A stretch of DNA of 64,000 nucleotides, taken from NCBI RefSeq assembly GCF_035918155.1, contig NZ_CP109327.1:4030001-4094000 (forward strand), read 5' to 3'. The DNA comes from Streptomyces sp. NBC_01591. Lineage in GTDB: Bacteria; Actinomycetota; Actinomycetes; Streptomycetales; Streptomycetaceae. Below are positions 33,807 to 43,652 of this stretch, piece by piece. Within the stretch, counting starts at the first letter, position 1, and each line of letters begins with the position of its first letter. The position numbers and the translations under genes are program-made. The notes under the pieces are model-generated. The model had not been told where the DNA came from, did not search any database, and was given only the letters and a program-made list of their open reading frames with translations.

Positions 33807-36401
33807 ATGTCTGCTTGCGTCCCCACTCGTCACAACCGCACATCCCGTAGTTCGCGCCCACCACGCGCCTCGGGAGTCAAGCGACCACACAGCCCGCCGC
33901 CACCGCGCGGTGGACGATTCCGCATCGCGGGCGCAGATCTGTCCGCATCGATCACGGTCTTCCTGCTCGCCGTACCCATGTCGCTCGGCCTCGCCGTCGC
34001 CATGGACGCCCCGCTGGAGGCCGGCCTCATCTCCGCCGCGATCGGCGGCATCGTCGCCGGACTGCTCGGCGGCACCCCCCTCCAGGTCAGCGGACCGTCC
34101 GCCGGACTGACCGTGGTCACAGCCGAGTTGATCCAGATCTACGGCTGGCGCACCACCTGCGCGATCACCATCGGCGCCGGACTGCTGCAGATCCTGCTCG
34201 GCTCGCTGCGGGCGGCGCGCAGTGCCCTCGCCGTCAGCCCCGCCATCGTCCACGGCACCCTCGCCGGAATCGGCGTGGCCATCGCACTCGCCCAGCTGCA
34301 CATCGTGCTCGGCGGCTCGCCGCAGAGTTCAGCCGTCGCCAACGCCCTCGCACTTCCCGACCAGTTGAGCCGGGTGAGCCCGGCCGCCCCGCTCATCGGC
34401 GTGCTGACCATCACCGTTCTGGTCCTGTGGCCACGGCTTCCGGGCCGGATCGGCAACACCGTACGACGGATTCCGGCCGCCCTCGCCGCGGTGGTGACCG
34501 CCACGGTGGTGGCTGCGATCGTCGCACCCGGGATCGCCCGGGTCGATCTGCCGTCCTGGCGCTCGCACGCCCTGCCGGAGATGCCGCACGGCCCCGTACT
34601 CGCCCTGGCCACCGCCGTGTTCACGGTGATGCTGGTGGCCAGCCTGGAGTCGCTGCTCGCCGCGGTGGCCGTGGACAAGCTGTCGGCCGCGCCTTCGCCC
34701 TCGATCTCGGCTCCGACCACCTCACCCGGCTCACCCGCTTCGCCCGCGCTGCCCGCCAGACGCGCCGATCTCGACCGTGAGCTGCGCGCCCAGGGCATCG
34801 CCAACACCTTGTCCGGGCTGGTGGGCGGGCTGGCCGTGTCCGGGGGCGCGGTACGCAGTTCGGCGAACGTACGCGCCGGGGCGACGGGACGTGCCTCCAC
34901 CGTGCTGCACGGCGTCTGGGTGCTGCTCGCCACCGGACTGCTGGTCACCGTGCTGGAGTGGATCCCGTTGGCCGCGCTCGCCGCGCTGGTGATGATGGTC
35001 GGCATCCAGATGGTGAGTTTCGCCCACATCCGCAACGTCCATAAACACCGCGAATTCCTGGTGTACGGAGCGACGATCACCGGCGTGGTCCTCTTCGGAG
35101 TACTCAAGGGCGTGGCGATCGGCATCGCGGTGGCGGTGGCGATCGCCCTGCACCGTCTGGCCCAGACCCGGATCACGGTCACTAATCAGGGCGGACAGCA
35201 TCTGGTCGTCGTACGAGGCCAGTTGACGTTCCTCGCGGTGCCCCGGCTCAGCCGTACGCTCGGCCAGCTGCCCCAGGGCGGGGATGCCGTCGTCGAACTG
35301 GACGGCTTCTTCATGGACCATGCGGCGTACGAGGCGATCCGGGACTGGAGCATCGCCCAGACCGCCCACGGCGGCAGGGTCATGTTCACCGGCAGGTCCG
35401 GCGGCCGGATCGCCGAGCCCTCCTCGGCCGCGCACTCCTGTTGCCGCCCCTGGACACCGTGGCGCAACCATCACTGCCACGACGGGCCCGGCCGTACGCC
35501 CGAAGCCGACCGCGGTCCCGGCAGCCCCTCCGACGCCGACCCCGGCGCCGACACCGGCACCAACCACACCAGCAACACCCCCGCGCCCGCCCCAGGTCCC
35601 GGCCCGGCCCCCGCGACCCCCCGCCGGACCGGCGGCAATCGGCTGATCAGCGGGCTGAGTTCGTTCCAGCGCAACACCGCTCCGCTGGTGCGCGATGAGC
35701 TGGCCCGTCTGGCCATCGAGGGGCAGCGCCCGTCCCAGCTCTTCATCACCTGCGCGGACTCCCGCCTGGTCACCAGCATGATCACGGCGAGCGGCCCGGG
35801 CGATCTGTTCACCGTGCGGAACATCGGCAATCTGGTGCCCTTGCCGAACGCCGAGTCGGGTGACGACTCGGTGGGCGCAGCGATCGAGTACGCGGTGGAT
35901 GTGCTGAAGGTGGAGTCCATCACCGTCTGCGGGCACTCCGGCTGCGGAGCGATGCAGGCGCTGCTCGGCGCCAAACCAGACCCGGAGACTCCGCCCACGT
36001 CCCTGTGGCGGTGGCTGAGACATGGGCTGCCGAGCCTGGAGCGGATGGCGTCCCGGCACCACGCCTGGGCCCGGATCTCCGGACGGCTGCCGACCGATGC
36101 GCTGGAGCAGCTCTGCCTCACCAATGTGGTCCAGCAGTTGGACCATCTGCGGGCACACGAATCGGTGGCGCGGCGGCTGGCCGAAGGCACGCTCCGGCTG
36201 CACGGCATGTACTTCCATGTGGGCGAGGCACAGGCCTACCTGCTGACTGAGGGGGCGAGCAACGGGCTGGAGCTCGACGAGGTCTTCGACCGCGTGGAGC
36301 CCGGTGGCCCCTCCAGCCTCAGCGGCCCCTCCAACCCTGGAAGGGCCGGCGACCCCGGCGATCCCTCCGGGCCCGGCGAGTTGGAACGCACCGGCGTCTG
36401 A
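33807..36401 (+). CDS. SulP-family anion transporter fused to beta-carbonic anhydrase
   Basis: This encodes 864 residues from ATG 33807 (GGAGGAG eight nt upstream). Residues about 30-420 form the SulP membrane domain (SITVFLLAVPMSLGLAVAMD, VSGPSAGLTVVTAELI). Then comes a STAS domain (about 450-545), a Pro-rich disordered linker (APAPGPGPAPATP, about 590-615) and a beta-carbonic anhydrase. Its zinc ligands are CADSR and CGHSGCGA. Fusion suggests bicarbonate transport coupled to CO2 hydration at the membrane; that is an inference from the two domains, and the transported anion is not shown. The C-terminus has another Pro/Gly stretch. Confidence 0.93.
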   Translation: MSACVPTRHNRTSRSSRPPRASGVKRPHSPPPPRGGRFRIAGADLSASITVFLLAVPMSLGLAVAMDAPLEAGLISAAIGGIVAGLLGGTPLQVSGPSAGLTVVTAELIQIYGWRTTCAITIGAGLLQILLGSLRAARSALAVSPAIVHGTLAGIGVAIALAQLHIVLGGSPQSSAVANALALPDQLSRVSPAAPLIGVLTITVLVLWPRLPGRIGNTVRRIPAALAAVVTATVVAAIVAPGIARVDLPSWRSHALPEMPHGPVLALATAVFTVMLVASLESLLAAVAVDKLSAAPSPSISAPTTSPGSPASPALPARRADLDRELRAQGIANTLSGLVGGLAVSGGAVRSSANVRAGATGRASTVLHGVWVLLATGLLVTVLEWIPLAALAALVMMVGIQMVSFAHIRNVHKHREFLVYGATITGVVLFGVLKGVAIGIAVAVAIALHRLAQTRITVTNQGGQHLVVVRGQLTFLAVPRLSRTLGQLPQGGDAVVELDGFFMDHAAYEAIRDWSIAQTAHGGRVMFTGRSGGRIAEPSSAAHSCCRPWTPWRNHHCHDGPGRTPEADRGPGSPSDADPGADTGTNHTSNTPAPAPGPGPAPATPRRTGGNRLISGLSSFQRNTAPLVRDELARLAIEGQRPSQLFITCADSRLVTSMITASGPGDLFTVRNIGNLVPLPNAESGDDSVGAAIEYAVDVLKVESITVCGHSGCGAMQALLGAKPDPETPPTSLWRWLRHGLPSLERMASRHHAWARISGRLPTDALEQLCLTNVVQQLDHLRAHESVARRLAEGTLRLHGMYFHVGEAQAYLLTEGASNGLELDEVFDRVEPGGPSSLSGPSNPGRAGDPGDPSGPGELERTGV

Positions 36402-36597
36402 ACCGCATTCGCCCCAGGTCCGTGAGACCTTGTGGTCCCGCCTCCGCGCCGCGCTGCACCGCTTGTGGATGCGGGACCGTGTCTCCATACACGAGACACA
36501 GGTCTAAACCAATTCCGGGCAGGCACTTGTCACCCGGCCTTTGGCCTGATGAGCTATGCCCCGGGACACAACGGACACCCTGGGAATGGGAGATGTC

Positions 36598-38553
36598 GTG
36601 AGCAACGAAAGCCTGGCCAATCTGCTCAAGGAGGAGCGGCGGTTCGCACCGCCTGCCGATCTGGCCGCCAATGCCAACGTCAAAGCGGAGGCGTACGAGC
36701 AGGCCGAGGCGGACCGGCTGGGCTTCTGGGCCGAGCAGGCCCGTCGCCTGACCTGGGCCACGGAGCCGACCGAGACGCTCGACTGGAGCAACCCGCCCTT
36801 CGCGAAGTGGTTCGCGGACGGCAAGCTCAACGTCGCGTACAACTGCGTGGACCGCCACGTCGAGGCCGGCAACGGCGACCGGGTCGCCATCCACTTCGAG
36901 GGCGAGCCCGGCGACAGCCGCGCCATCACCTACGCACAGCTCAAGGACGAGGTCTCCCGCGCCGCCAACGCGCTCGTCGAGCTCGGCGTCGGCAAGGGCG
37001 ACCGGGTCGCCGTCTATCTGCCGATGATCCCCGAGGCCGCCATCGCGATGCTGGCCTGCGCCCGCATCGGCGCCGCCCACTCGGTGGTCTTCGGCGGCTT
37101 CTCCGCCGACGCCATCGCCACCCGCATCCAGGACGCGGACGCCAAGGTCGTCATCACCGCCGACGGTGGCTACCGCCGCGGCAAGCCGTCCGCGCTCAAG
37201 CCCGCCGTGGACGACGCCGTCTCCCGTATCGACAGCGTCGAGCACGTCCTCGTGGTGCAGCGCACCGGCCAGGACACCGCATGGACCGAGGGCCGCGACG
37301 TCTGGTGGCACGAGATCACCGGCCGGCAGTCCGCCGAGCACACCCCCGAGGCCTTCGAGGCGGAGCAGCCGCTCTTCATCCTCTACACCTCCGGCACGAC
37401 GGGTAAGCCGAAGGGCATCCTGCACACCTCCGGCGGCTACCTGACGCAGGCGGCGTACACCCACAACGCGGTCTTCGACCTCAAGCCGGAGACCGATGTC
37501 TTCTGGTGCACCGCCGACATCGGCTGGGTGACCGGCCACTCGTACATCGTCTACGGCCCGCTGGCCAACGGCGCGACGCAGGTCATGTACGAGGGCACGC
37601 CCGACTCCCCGCACCAGGGGCGTTTCTGGGAGATCGTGCAGAAGTACGGCGTAACGATCCTCTACACCGCGCCGACCGCGATCCGTACGTTCATGAAGTG
37701 GGGTGACGACATCCCCGCCAAGTTCGACCTGAGCAGTCTCCGGATCCTCGGTTCGGTCGGTGAGCCGATCAACCCCGAGGCGTGGATGTGGTACCGCAAG
37801 CACATCGGCGCCGACAAGTGCCCGATCGTGGACACCTGGTGGCAGACCGAGACCGGCGCGATGATGATCGCGCCGCTGCCGGGCGTGACGGAGACCAAGC
37901 CGGGAAGTGCCCAGCGCGCCCTGCCCGGCATCTCGGCCACGGTCGTCGACGACGAGGCCAACGAGGTTCCGAACGGCGGGGGCGGCTACCTCGTCCTCAC
38001 CGAGCCGTGGCCGTCGATGCTCCGCACCATCTGGGGCGACGACCAGCGCTTCATCGACACCTACTGGTCGCGCTTCGAGGGCAAATACTTCGCGGGCGAC
38101 GGCGCGAAGAAGGACGAGGACGGCGACATCTGGCTGCTCGGCCGGGTCGACGACGTGATGCTCGTGTCCGGGCACAACATCTCGACCACCGAGGTCGAGT
38201 CGGCGCTCGTGTCGCACCCCTCGGTCGCCGAGGCAGCCGTGGTCGGTGCCGCCGACGAGACGACCGGCCAGTCCATCGTCGCGTTCGTGATCCTGCGCGG
38301 TACGGCCGAAGCCTCCGACGAGCTGGTCGCGGAGCTGCGCAACCACGTCGGTGCCACGCTCGGCCCGATCGCCAAGCCGAAGCGGATCCTGCCGGTCGCC
38401 GAGCTGCCGAAGACCCGCTCCGGCAAGATCATGCGGCGCCTGCTGCGCGACGTCGCCGAGAACCGCGAGCTGGGGGACGTCACCACGCTGACCGACTCTT
38501 CGGTCATGGCTCTCATCCAGACCCAGCTGCCGTCGTCCTCCTCCGAGGACTGA
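36598..38553 (+). CDS. acs: Acetyl-CoA synthetase (AMP-forming)
   Basis: This encodes 651 residues from GTG 36598-36600 (GGGAG upstream, giving [16 protein letters not shown]); the upstream ATG at 36556 adds residues not typical of the family. AMP-binding motifs are [12 protein letters not shown] and [16 protein letters not shown]. The catalytic lysine is Lys610 in [11 protein letters not shown], the residue acetylated to inactivate the enzyme. It converts acetate, ATP and CoA to acetyl-CoA, AMP and PPi, feeding central metabolism. The PPi produced can be used by hppA's product elsewhere in the window. A strong hairpin follows at 38627-38684. Confidence 0.97.
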   Translation: MSNESLANLLKEERRFAPPADLAANANVKAEAYEQAEADRLGFWAEQARRLTWATEPTETLDWSNPPFAKWFADGKLNVAYNCVDRHVEAGNGDRVAIHFEGEPGDSRAITYAQLKDEVSRAANALVELGVGKGDRVAVYLPMIPEAAIAMLACARIGAAHSVVFGGFSADAIATRIQDADAKVVITADGGYRRGKPSALKPAVDDAVSRIDSVEHVLVVQRTGQDTAWTEGRDVWWHEITGRQSAEHTPEAFEAEQPLFILYTSGTTGKPKGILHTSGGYLTQAAYTHNAVFDLKPETDVFWCTADIGWVTGHSYIVYGPLANGATQVMYEGTPDSPHQGRFWEIVQKYGVTILYTAPTAIRTFMKWGDDIPAKFDLSSLRILGSVGEPINPEAWMWYRKHIGADKCPIVDTWWQTETGAMMIAPLPGVTETKPGSAQRALPGISATVVDDEANEVPNGGGGYLVLTEPWPSMLRTIWGDDQRFIDTYWSRFEGKYFAGDGAKKDEDGDIWLLGRVDDVMLVSGHNISTTEVESALVSHPSVAEAAVVGAADETTGQSIVAFVILRGTAEASDELVAELRNHVGATLGPIAKPKRILPVAELPKTRSGKIMRRLLRDVAENRELGDVTTLTDSSVMALIQTQLPSSSSED

Positions 38554-38847
38554 CCACCGCCTCCGAGGCTCCGGGAGAACTGACCGCAGCCTCCGAGAAC
38601 TGAACCGCAGCGAGCAGCAGTACGTCCCCGAGGGGCATCCGGCAACGACTCCTAGAGCCCAAGACGCGCCGGATGCCCCTCGGGCAATTAAGGTGAAGAT
38701 CACCGGATACAGCCCCGCGCACCCCGGGTACAGTGGCAGCTGCGTCAACAAAGCAATAAGAAATCTCCACAGGGTGTGCCGGGAAGTCTGGTCGGCAAGT
38801 GCATCAGCCATGCCATCGCTGCCGTACCGACCCGGAGGTCTCCACTC
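38554..38847. other. Intergenic region between acs and nhaA
   Basis: This 294-nt stretch holds the 17-bp hairpin and the presumed nhaA promoter. No gene is seen. Confidence 0.5.
38627..38684 (+). terminator. Long-stem hairpin after acs
   Basis: A 17-bp perfect stem (38627-38643 with 38668-38684) has a 24-nt loop, followed by CAATTAAGG. The large loop is unusual for a terminator. Confidence 0.65.
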
Positions 38848-40257
38848 GTGGCCGCGCCCACCCCCGCACCCCCCTCTTCCTCCCATCGCACCTTCCTCGG
38901 GCGGCTGTCCCTCCCCGAGCGGGACTACCTCGCCGACGCCCTGCGCACCGAAACCGTCGGCGGCGTCATCCTGCTGGTCGCCGCGATAGCCGCCCTGGTG
39001 TGGGCGAACACCTTCGGCTCCAGTTACGCGTCCGTCAGCGGCTTCCACTTCGGGCCGGAGGCGCTGGGCCTCAACCTTTCCGTGGCGCACTGGGCGGCGG
39101 ACGGGCTGCTCGCGATCTTCTTCTTCGTGGCGGGCGTCGAGCTCAAGCGGGAACTGGTCGCGGGCGAACTGCGCGACCCCAAGGCGGCCGCCCTCCCGGT
39201 CGTCGCCGCGCTGTGCGGAATGGCGGTTCCGGCCGTCGTCTACACCCTGGTGAACGTGGTCGGCGGAGGTTCGACGGACGGCTGGGCCGTCCCCACCGCC
39301 ACCGACATCGCCTTCGCGCTCGCCGTCCTCGCGGTCATCGGCACCTCGCTGCCGAACTCGCTGCGCGCCTTCCTGCTGACCCTCGCCGTCGTCGACGACC
39401 TCTTCGCGATCCTGATCATCGCGGTCTTCTTCACCGAGAAGATCGACTTCGTGGCGCTGATCGGCGCCTTCATCGGCCTGGCCGTCTTCCATCTGCTGCT
39501 GCGCAGGAATGTGCGCGGCTGGTACATCTACGTACCGCTCGCCCTGGTCATCTGGGGCCTGATGTACAACAGCGGCATCCACGCCACCATCGCCGGTGTC
39601 GCCATGGGCCTGATGCTCCGCTGCACCCGTCGGGACGGCGAGACCCACTCGCCCGGCGAGCACATCGAGCACCTGATCCGCCCGCTGTCGGCCGGTTTCG
39701 CCGTACCGATGTTCGCCCTCTTCTCGGCCGGCGTCTCTCTCTCCGGCGGCGCGCTGGCGGACGTCTTCACCCGGCCCGAGACGCTCGGTGTCGTCCTGGG
39801 CCTCGTCGTCGGCAAGACCGTGGGCATCTTCGGCGGTACCTGGCTGGCTGCCCGCTTCACCAAGGCGGAACTGAACAAGGACCTGGCCTGGGCGGATGTC
39901 TTCGCGGTCGCCACGCTCGCCGGCATCGGCTTCACCGTCTCGCTGCTCATCGGTGAGCTGGCCTTCGTCGGCGACGAGGACATGATCAACGAGATCAAGG
40001 CCGCCGTGCTGGTCGGTTCCCTGACGGCCGCCGTACTCTCCGGTGTACTGCTCAAACTCCGGGTACGCAGATACCGGGCGCTGTACGAGGCGGAGGAGCT
40101 CGACGAGGACGAGGACGGGGTGCCCGACGTCTACGAGCAGGACGACCCGGAGTACCACCTGCGGATGGCCGCTATCCACGAGAAGAAGGCGGCCGAGCAC
40201 CGCCGCCTTGCCCAACTGGCGGGGGCAGCGAGCAGCGAGCCGGACAGTCCGGCATGA
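38848..40257 (+). CDS. nhaA: Na+/H+ antiporter NhaA
   Basis: This encodes 469 residues from GTG 38848 (CGGAGG nine nt upstream). About 11-12 membrane helices are seen. The transport motifs are the unwound-helix segment PTATDIAFALAVLAV and the Asp pair in LTLAVVDDLFAI, which bind Na+ or H+. GVELKRELVAGELRDP is also typical. It exchanges sodium for protons across the cell membrane to control pH and salt. The C-terminal 50 residues are acidic and cytoplasmic (EELDEDEDGVPDVYEQDD), a tail longer than in E. coli NhaA. The next gene starts 44 nt downstream and may be in the same transcript. Confidence 0.95.
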   Translation: MAAPTPAPPSSSHRTFLGRLSLPERDYLADALRTETVGGVILLVAAIAALVWANTFGSSYASVSGFHFGPEALGLNLSVAHWAADGLLAIFFFVAGVELKRELVAGELRDPKAAALPVVAALCGMAVPAVVYTLVNVVGGGSTDGWAVPTATDIAFALAVLAVIGTSLPNSLRAFLLTLAVVDDLFAILIIAVFFTEKIDFVALIGAFIGLAVFHLLLRRNVRGWYIYVPLALVIWGLMYNSGIHATIAGVAMGLMLRCTRRDGETHSPGEHIEHLIRPLSAGFAVPMFALFSAGVSLSGGALADVFTRPETLGVVLGLVVGKTVGIFGGTWLAARFTKAELNKDLAWADVFAVATLAGIGFTVSLLIGELAFVGDEDMINEIKAAVLVGSLTAAVLSGVLLKLRVRRYRALYEAEELDEDEDGVPDVYEQDDPEYHLRMAAIHEKKAAEHRRLAQLAGAASSEPDSPA

Positions 40258-40301
40258 TCTGACACCAGATGTGTTGAGCAGGACAGGAGAGGGAGTCAGG
40301 G

Positions 40302-40835
40302 ATGAGCGACCCCGGCAACAACGCGGGCAGCGCCGACCGCAGTCTCGGGCAGCTGGTCGCCGCGGCGACAGCCGAGATGTCCGCACTGGTGCACGACGAG
40401 ATCGCCCTGGCCAAGGCCGAGGTACGACAGGACGTCAAGCGCGGCGTCGTCGGAAGCGTGGCGTTCATCGTCGCGGGCGTGCTGATCCTGTTCGCGGTGC
40501 CGGTACTGAGCTTCGCGGCAGCGTACGGAATCCACAACCTGGGGCTCGGGCTCGCCTGGTCGTTCCTGATCGTGGGCGGCGCCTTCATCGTGCTGGCGCT
40601 GCTGCTCGCGCTGTTCGCCGTGGCCAAGCTCAAGAAGCTGAAGCCGCCGGAGAAGTCCATCGCTTCGGCGAAGCAGACGGCAGCCGTGCTGCAGGGCGTC
40701 AAGCCGCACCCGCGGCCCGCCGTCACGGCGGGGACGAGCCGTCCGGTCGTGTCGGGCAGCACGCTGACGGGCAAGGCCATGGAGAAGGCTCCGGTCCCGG
40801 ACAAGGCCTCCGCTGTGGCACGCTCGTCCACATGA
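40302..40835 (+). CDS. Holin-X (phage holin superfamily III/DUF1469) membrane protein
   Basis: This encodes 177 residues with a good Shine-Dalgarno (GGAGAGG). An amphipathic N-terminal helix (LGQLVAAATAEMSALVHDEIALAKAEV) leads to two membrane helices (VVGSVAFIVAGVLILFAVPV and LAWSFLIVGGAFIVLALLLALFAV). The tail is positively charged and Thr/Ser/Pro-rich. The family name is historical, and most members are chromosomal proteins of unknown function. Its stop overlaps the start of the following hydrolase (ATGA). Confidence 0.82.
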   Translation: MSDPGNNAGSADRSLGQLVAAATAEMSALVHDEIALAKAEVRQDVKRGVVGSVAFIVAGVLILFAVPVLSFAAAYGIHNLGLGLAWSFLIVGGAFIVLALLLALFAVAKLKKLKPPEKSIASAKQTAAVLQGVKPHPRPAVTAGTSRPVVSGSTLTGKAMEKAPVPDKASAVARSST

Positions 40836-41941
40836 CGGTCCCCGATTCCAGCACATTCGGCCCGGTAGGCCCGGAAGGCCCCGCAGGCCCGGTAGGCCCC
40901 GCAGGTCCGGAAGGTCAGACACACCCGGAAGGTCAGGCAGCCCCCGCGGGCAGGGACGGCCGGACAGGCTCGAACGACCCGACAGGCTCCACGGTCCCGG
41001 TCGGCTCGACCGCCCCGGTCGGCTCCGGCGGGCCCGTGCGGATCGACGGGCCGTGGACCCACCGGGACGTGGCGGCCAACGGCGCCCGCTTCCACATCGC
41101 CGAGCTCGGCGAGGGGCCACTGGTGCTGCTGCTGCACGGCTTCCCGCAGTTCTGGTGGACCTGGCGCCACCAGCTCACCGCGCTGGCCGACGCCGGTTTC
41201 CGGGCCGTCGCGATGGATCTGCGCGGGGTCGGCGGCAGCGACCGTACGCCCCGGGGTTACGACCCCGCCAACCTGGCGCTCGACATCACCGGCGTCATCC
41301 GCTCGCTCGGCGAACCGGACGCGGCCCTGGTCGGCCATGACATGGGCGGCTACCTCGCCTGGACGGCTGCGGTGATGCGTCCGAAGCTGGTACGCCGCCT
41401 CATGGTCTCCTCGATGCCGCATCCGCGCCGCTGGCGTTCCTCGATGCTCTCCGACTTCGCGCAGTCCCGGGCCGGCTCGTACATCTGGGGCTTCCAGCGC
41501 CCGTGGGTGCCGGAGCGTCAGCTCGTCGCGGACGACGCGGCGCTGGTCGGCCGGCTGATCCACGAATGGGCGGGCCCCCGGACCCCGGACTTCCCCGACG
41601 ACGAGACGGTGGACGTCTACCGGCGCGCGATGTGCATCCCGTCGACGGCGCACTGCTCGATCGAGCCGTACCGCTGGATGGTGCGTTCCCTCGCCCGTCC
41701 GGACGGAATCCAGTTCAACCGGCGGATGAAACTGCCGGTGCGGGTACCGACGCTGCATCTGCACGGTTCACTCGATCCGGCGATCCGCACGCGGAGCGCG
41801 GCGGGGTCCGGCGAGTACGTCGAAGCGCCGTACCGTTGGCGACTTTTCGACGGTCTGGGGCACTTCCCCCACGAGGAGGATCCGGCCGGGTTCTCGGCCG
41901 AACTCATCAACTGGCTCAAGGATCCCGAGCCCGACCGGTAG
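40832..41941 (+). CDS. Alpha/beta hydrolase (epoxide-hydrolase type) with collagen-like N-terminus
   Basis: This encodes 369 residues from ATG 40832, overlapping the holin-X stop by 4 nt. Residues 10-30 are six G-x-y triplets (GPV GPE GPA GPV GPA GPE), followed by a Gly/Ser/Thr/Pro-rich stretch to about 68. The catalytic domain has HGFPQFWWTW (oxyanion), VGHDMGGYLAW (Asp nucleophile), and a His in GLGHFPHEED. Those fit haloalkane dehalogenase or epoxide hydrolase types rather than lipases. No signal peptide precedes the repeats, so a trimerising collagen-like tail would be inside the cell. A GTG near 41035 could start a shorter protein without the repeat; the stop-start overlap favours the long form. 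Confidence 0.8.
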   Translation: MTVPDSSTFGPVGPEGPAGPVGPAGPEGQTHPEGQAAPAGRDGRTGSNDPTGSTVPVGSTAPVGSGGPVRIDGPWTHRDVAANGARFHIAELGEGPLVLLLHGFPQFWWTWRHQLTALADAGFRAVAMDLRGVGGSDRTPRGYDPANLALDITGVIRSLGEPDAALVGHDMGGYLAWTAAVMRPKLVRRLMVSSMPHPRRWRSSMLSDFAQSRAGSYIWGFQRPWVPERQLVADDAALVGRLIHEWAGPRTPDFPDDETVDVYRRAMCIPSTAHCSIEPYRWMVRSLARPDGIQFNRRMKLPVRVPTLHLHGSLDPAIRTRSAAGSGEYVEAPYRWRLFDGLGHFPHEEDPAGFSAELINWLKDPEPDR

Positions 41942-42358
41942 CCGTACGGGCACAGTTGTCCGACGAACAGCCAATTGCCCGGCGCATAGGCCAATTGGCT
42001 GACGGATGGGCGGTTACCGACCATGAGGCACGGGCAGACGTCCCGGTATGGGCTGGACGCACGACTTCGGTGACACAGCACGCAACCGCCGCTCGACCGC
42101 CACGGCGGGTCTGAGCACTCACGAGGGGGGCGGCCCCCCGGGCCGGGTGCACGATATGCATGTTCTGCACGACCCCCGGCTCGGTATTCCGCGCATTCTG
42201 CGCCGTCGGGCCCGCTGGGTCTCGGCGCGGCTGCGCCATCCACGCGGATGATGTCCGCCCCGGTCGGCCGGTGAACACTCACCGGCCGGGCGGGACTTCA
42301 CCAAGCCTCTTCCGGACTCGGCGGGCAGCGCCGCGTCCGGGTCCTGCCGGGCAGGCAC
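41942..42358. other. Gene-free convergent gap
   Basis: This 417-nt region between the hydrolase (+) and marP (-) has no gene that I can support; a 67-codon frame at 42048 lacks a convincing ribosome site or domain. It contains a hairpin at 42265-42288. Confidence 0.5.
42265..42288. terminator. Terminator hairpin between hydrolase and marP
   Basis: A 10-bp stem (42265-42274 with 42279-42288) has the 4-nt loop ACAC. It lies in a convergent gap. Confidence 0.6.
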
Positions 42359-43564
42359 TCAGAGCGCGCACGCCTGGCTGTCGACCTGCTGGTTGGCGGA
42401 GCGGCCGCGCTTGATGTCCTGGCGGATCTCGTCGGCCGTCAGCGCGTAGCCGGTGTCGGGGTCGTCGAGCGACTTTGCGAACACGACGCCGTACACCTCG
42501 CCTTCGGGGGTCAGCAGCGGTCCGCCGGAGTTGCCCTGACGGACCGTCGCGTAGAGCGAGTACACATCGCGGTGGACGGTGCCCCGGCGGTAGATGTCCG
42601 GGCCGCCGGCGTTGATCCGGCCCCGGACACGCGCTGCCCGTACGTCGTACGAGCCGTTCTCCGGGAAGCCCGCGACGATGGCGCTGTTCCCCGTCCGGGC
42701 GTCGTGATCGGTGTCGGCGAACCGCAGCGGCTTCGCGTCGAGGTCCGGTACGTCGAGCACGGCGATGTCACGCCGCCAGTCGTACAGGACGACCTTCGCG
42801 TCGTACAGCCGGCCCTGGCCGCCGATCTGGACGGTCGGCTCGTCGACGCCGCCGACGACATGCGCGTTGGTCATCACCCGGCGGCCGGAGAAGACGAAGC
42901 CGGTGCCTTCGAGGACCTTGCCGCAGCCCGGGGCCGTGCCGACGACCTTGACGATGGACTTCTTGGCGCGGGCCGCGACGGGGCTGCCCACCAGCGCCGG
43001 GTCCGGGGCCTTGACCTCGGTGATCGGCTCGTTGGCGAACGGGCTGAAGACCTGCGGGAAGCCGTTCTGCGCGAGGACCGAGGAGAAGTCCGTGAACCAG
43101 GTGGAGGCCTGCGCGGGCATCACCCGGGAGATACCGAGCAGGACCGAGGAGCTGCGGACCTCCTTGCCCAGCGTCGGCAGCGTGGTGCCGGCCAGCGCGG
43201 AGCCGATCAGCCAGGCGACCAGCAGCATCGCGACGACGTTGACCAGGGCGCCGCCGGTGGCGTCGAGGGCGCGCGCGGGCGACCACGTGATGTACCGGCG
43301 GAGCTTGTTGCCCAGGTGGGTGGTGAATGCCTGGCCCACCGAGGCGCAGACGATCACGATGACGACGGCGACGACGGCTGCCGTCGACGAGACCTCGGAG
43401 CCGTCCGTCAGCTGGTCCCACAGGACCGGCAGCAGATAGACGGCGACGAGACCGCCGCCCAGGAACCCGATCACCGACAGGATGCCGACCACGAACCCCT
43501 GTCGGTAGCCGATGACCGCGAACCACACGGCGCCGGCCAGCAGCAGGATGTCCAGCAAGTTCAC
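42359..43564 (-). CDS. marP: Membrane-anchored periplasmic-type serine protease MarP
   Basis: This encodes 401 residues. The N-terminal half is a CvpA-like domain with four membrane helices (about 1-125). The trypsin-fold half has the triad His235 (TNAHVVGG), Asp266 (RRDIAVLD) and Ser346 (RQGNSGGPLL). Cys214 and Cys399 correspond to the disulfide that activates mycobacterial MarP (Rv3671c), where acid resistance is its known role; pairing here is inferred from position. The GTG start is preceded by weak GAGG. It shares strand and order with a Nudix gene and nth, as in mycobacteria. Confidence 0.93.
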   Translation of the reverse strand: MNLLDILLLAGAVWFAVIGYRQGFVVGILSVIGFLGGGLVAVYLLPVLWDQLTDGSEVSSTAAVVAVVIVIVCASVGQAFTTHLGNKLRRYITWSPARALDATGGALVNVVAMLLVAWLIGSALAGTTLPTLGKEVRSSSVLLGISRVMPAQASTWFTDFSSVLAQNGFPQVFSPFANEPITEVKAPDPALVGSPVAARAKKSIVKVVGTAPGCGKVLEGTGFVFSGRRVMTNAHVVGGVDEPTVQIGGQGRLYDAKVVLYDWRRDIAVLDVPDLDAKPLRFADTDHDARTGNSAIVAGFPENGSYDVRAARVRGRINAGGPDIYRRGTVHRDVYSLYATVRQGNSGGPLLTPEGEVYGVVFAKSLDDPDTGYALTADEIRQDIKRGRSANQQVDSQACAL

Positions 43565-43652
43565 CGTCTATAGCCTCGCAGATTCGTCACCGGGCCCGTT
43601 CCTTCGACTGGGTCCGGGCGGGGCCGGACAGCGCAGCACGGGAGTCAGCCTG

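Noticed and set aside
40302..40835. Holin-X gene as evidence of a prophage
   Set aside because: No other phage gene is near; this family is mostly chromosomal and sits in a conserved order.
42048..42251. 67-codon plus-strand frame between hydrolase and marP
   Set aside because: No domain, weak start site, and it lies in a convergent gap with a terminator.
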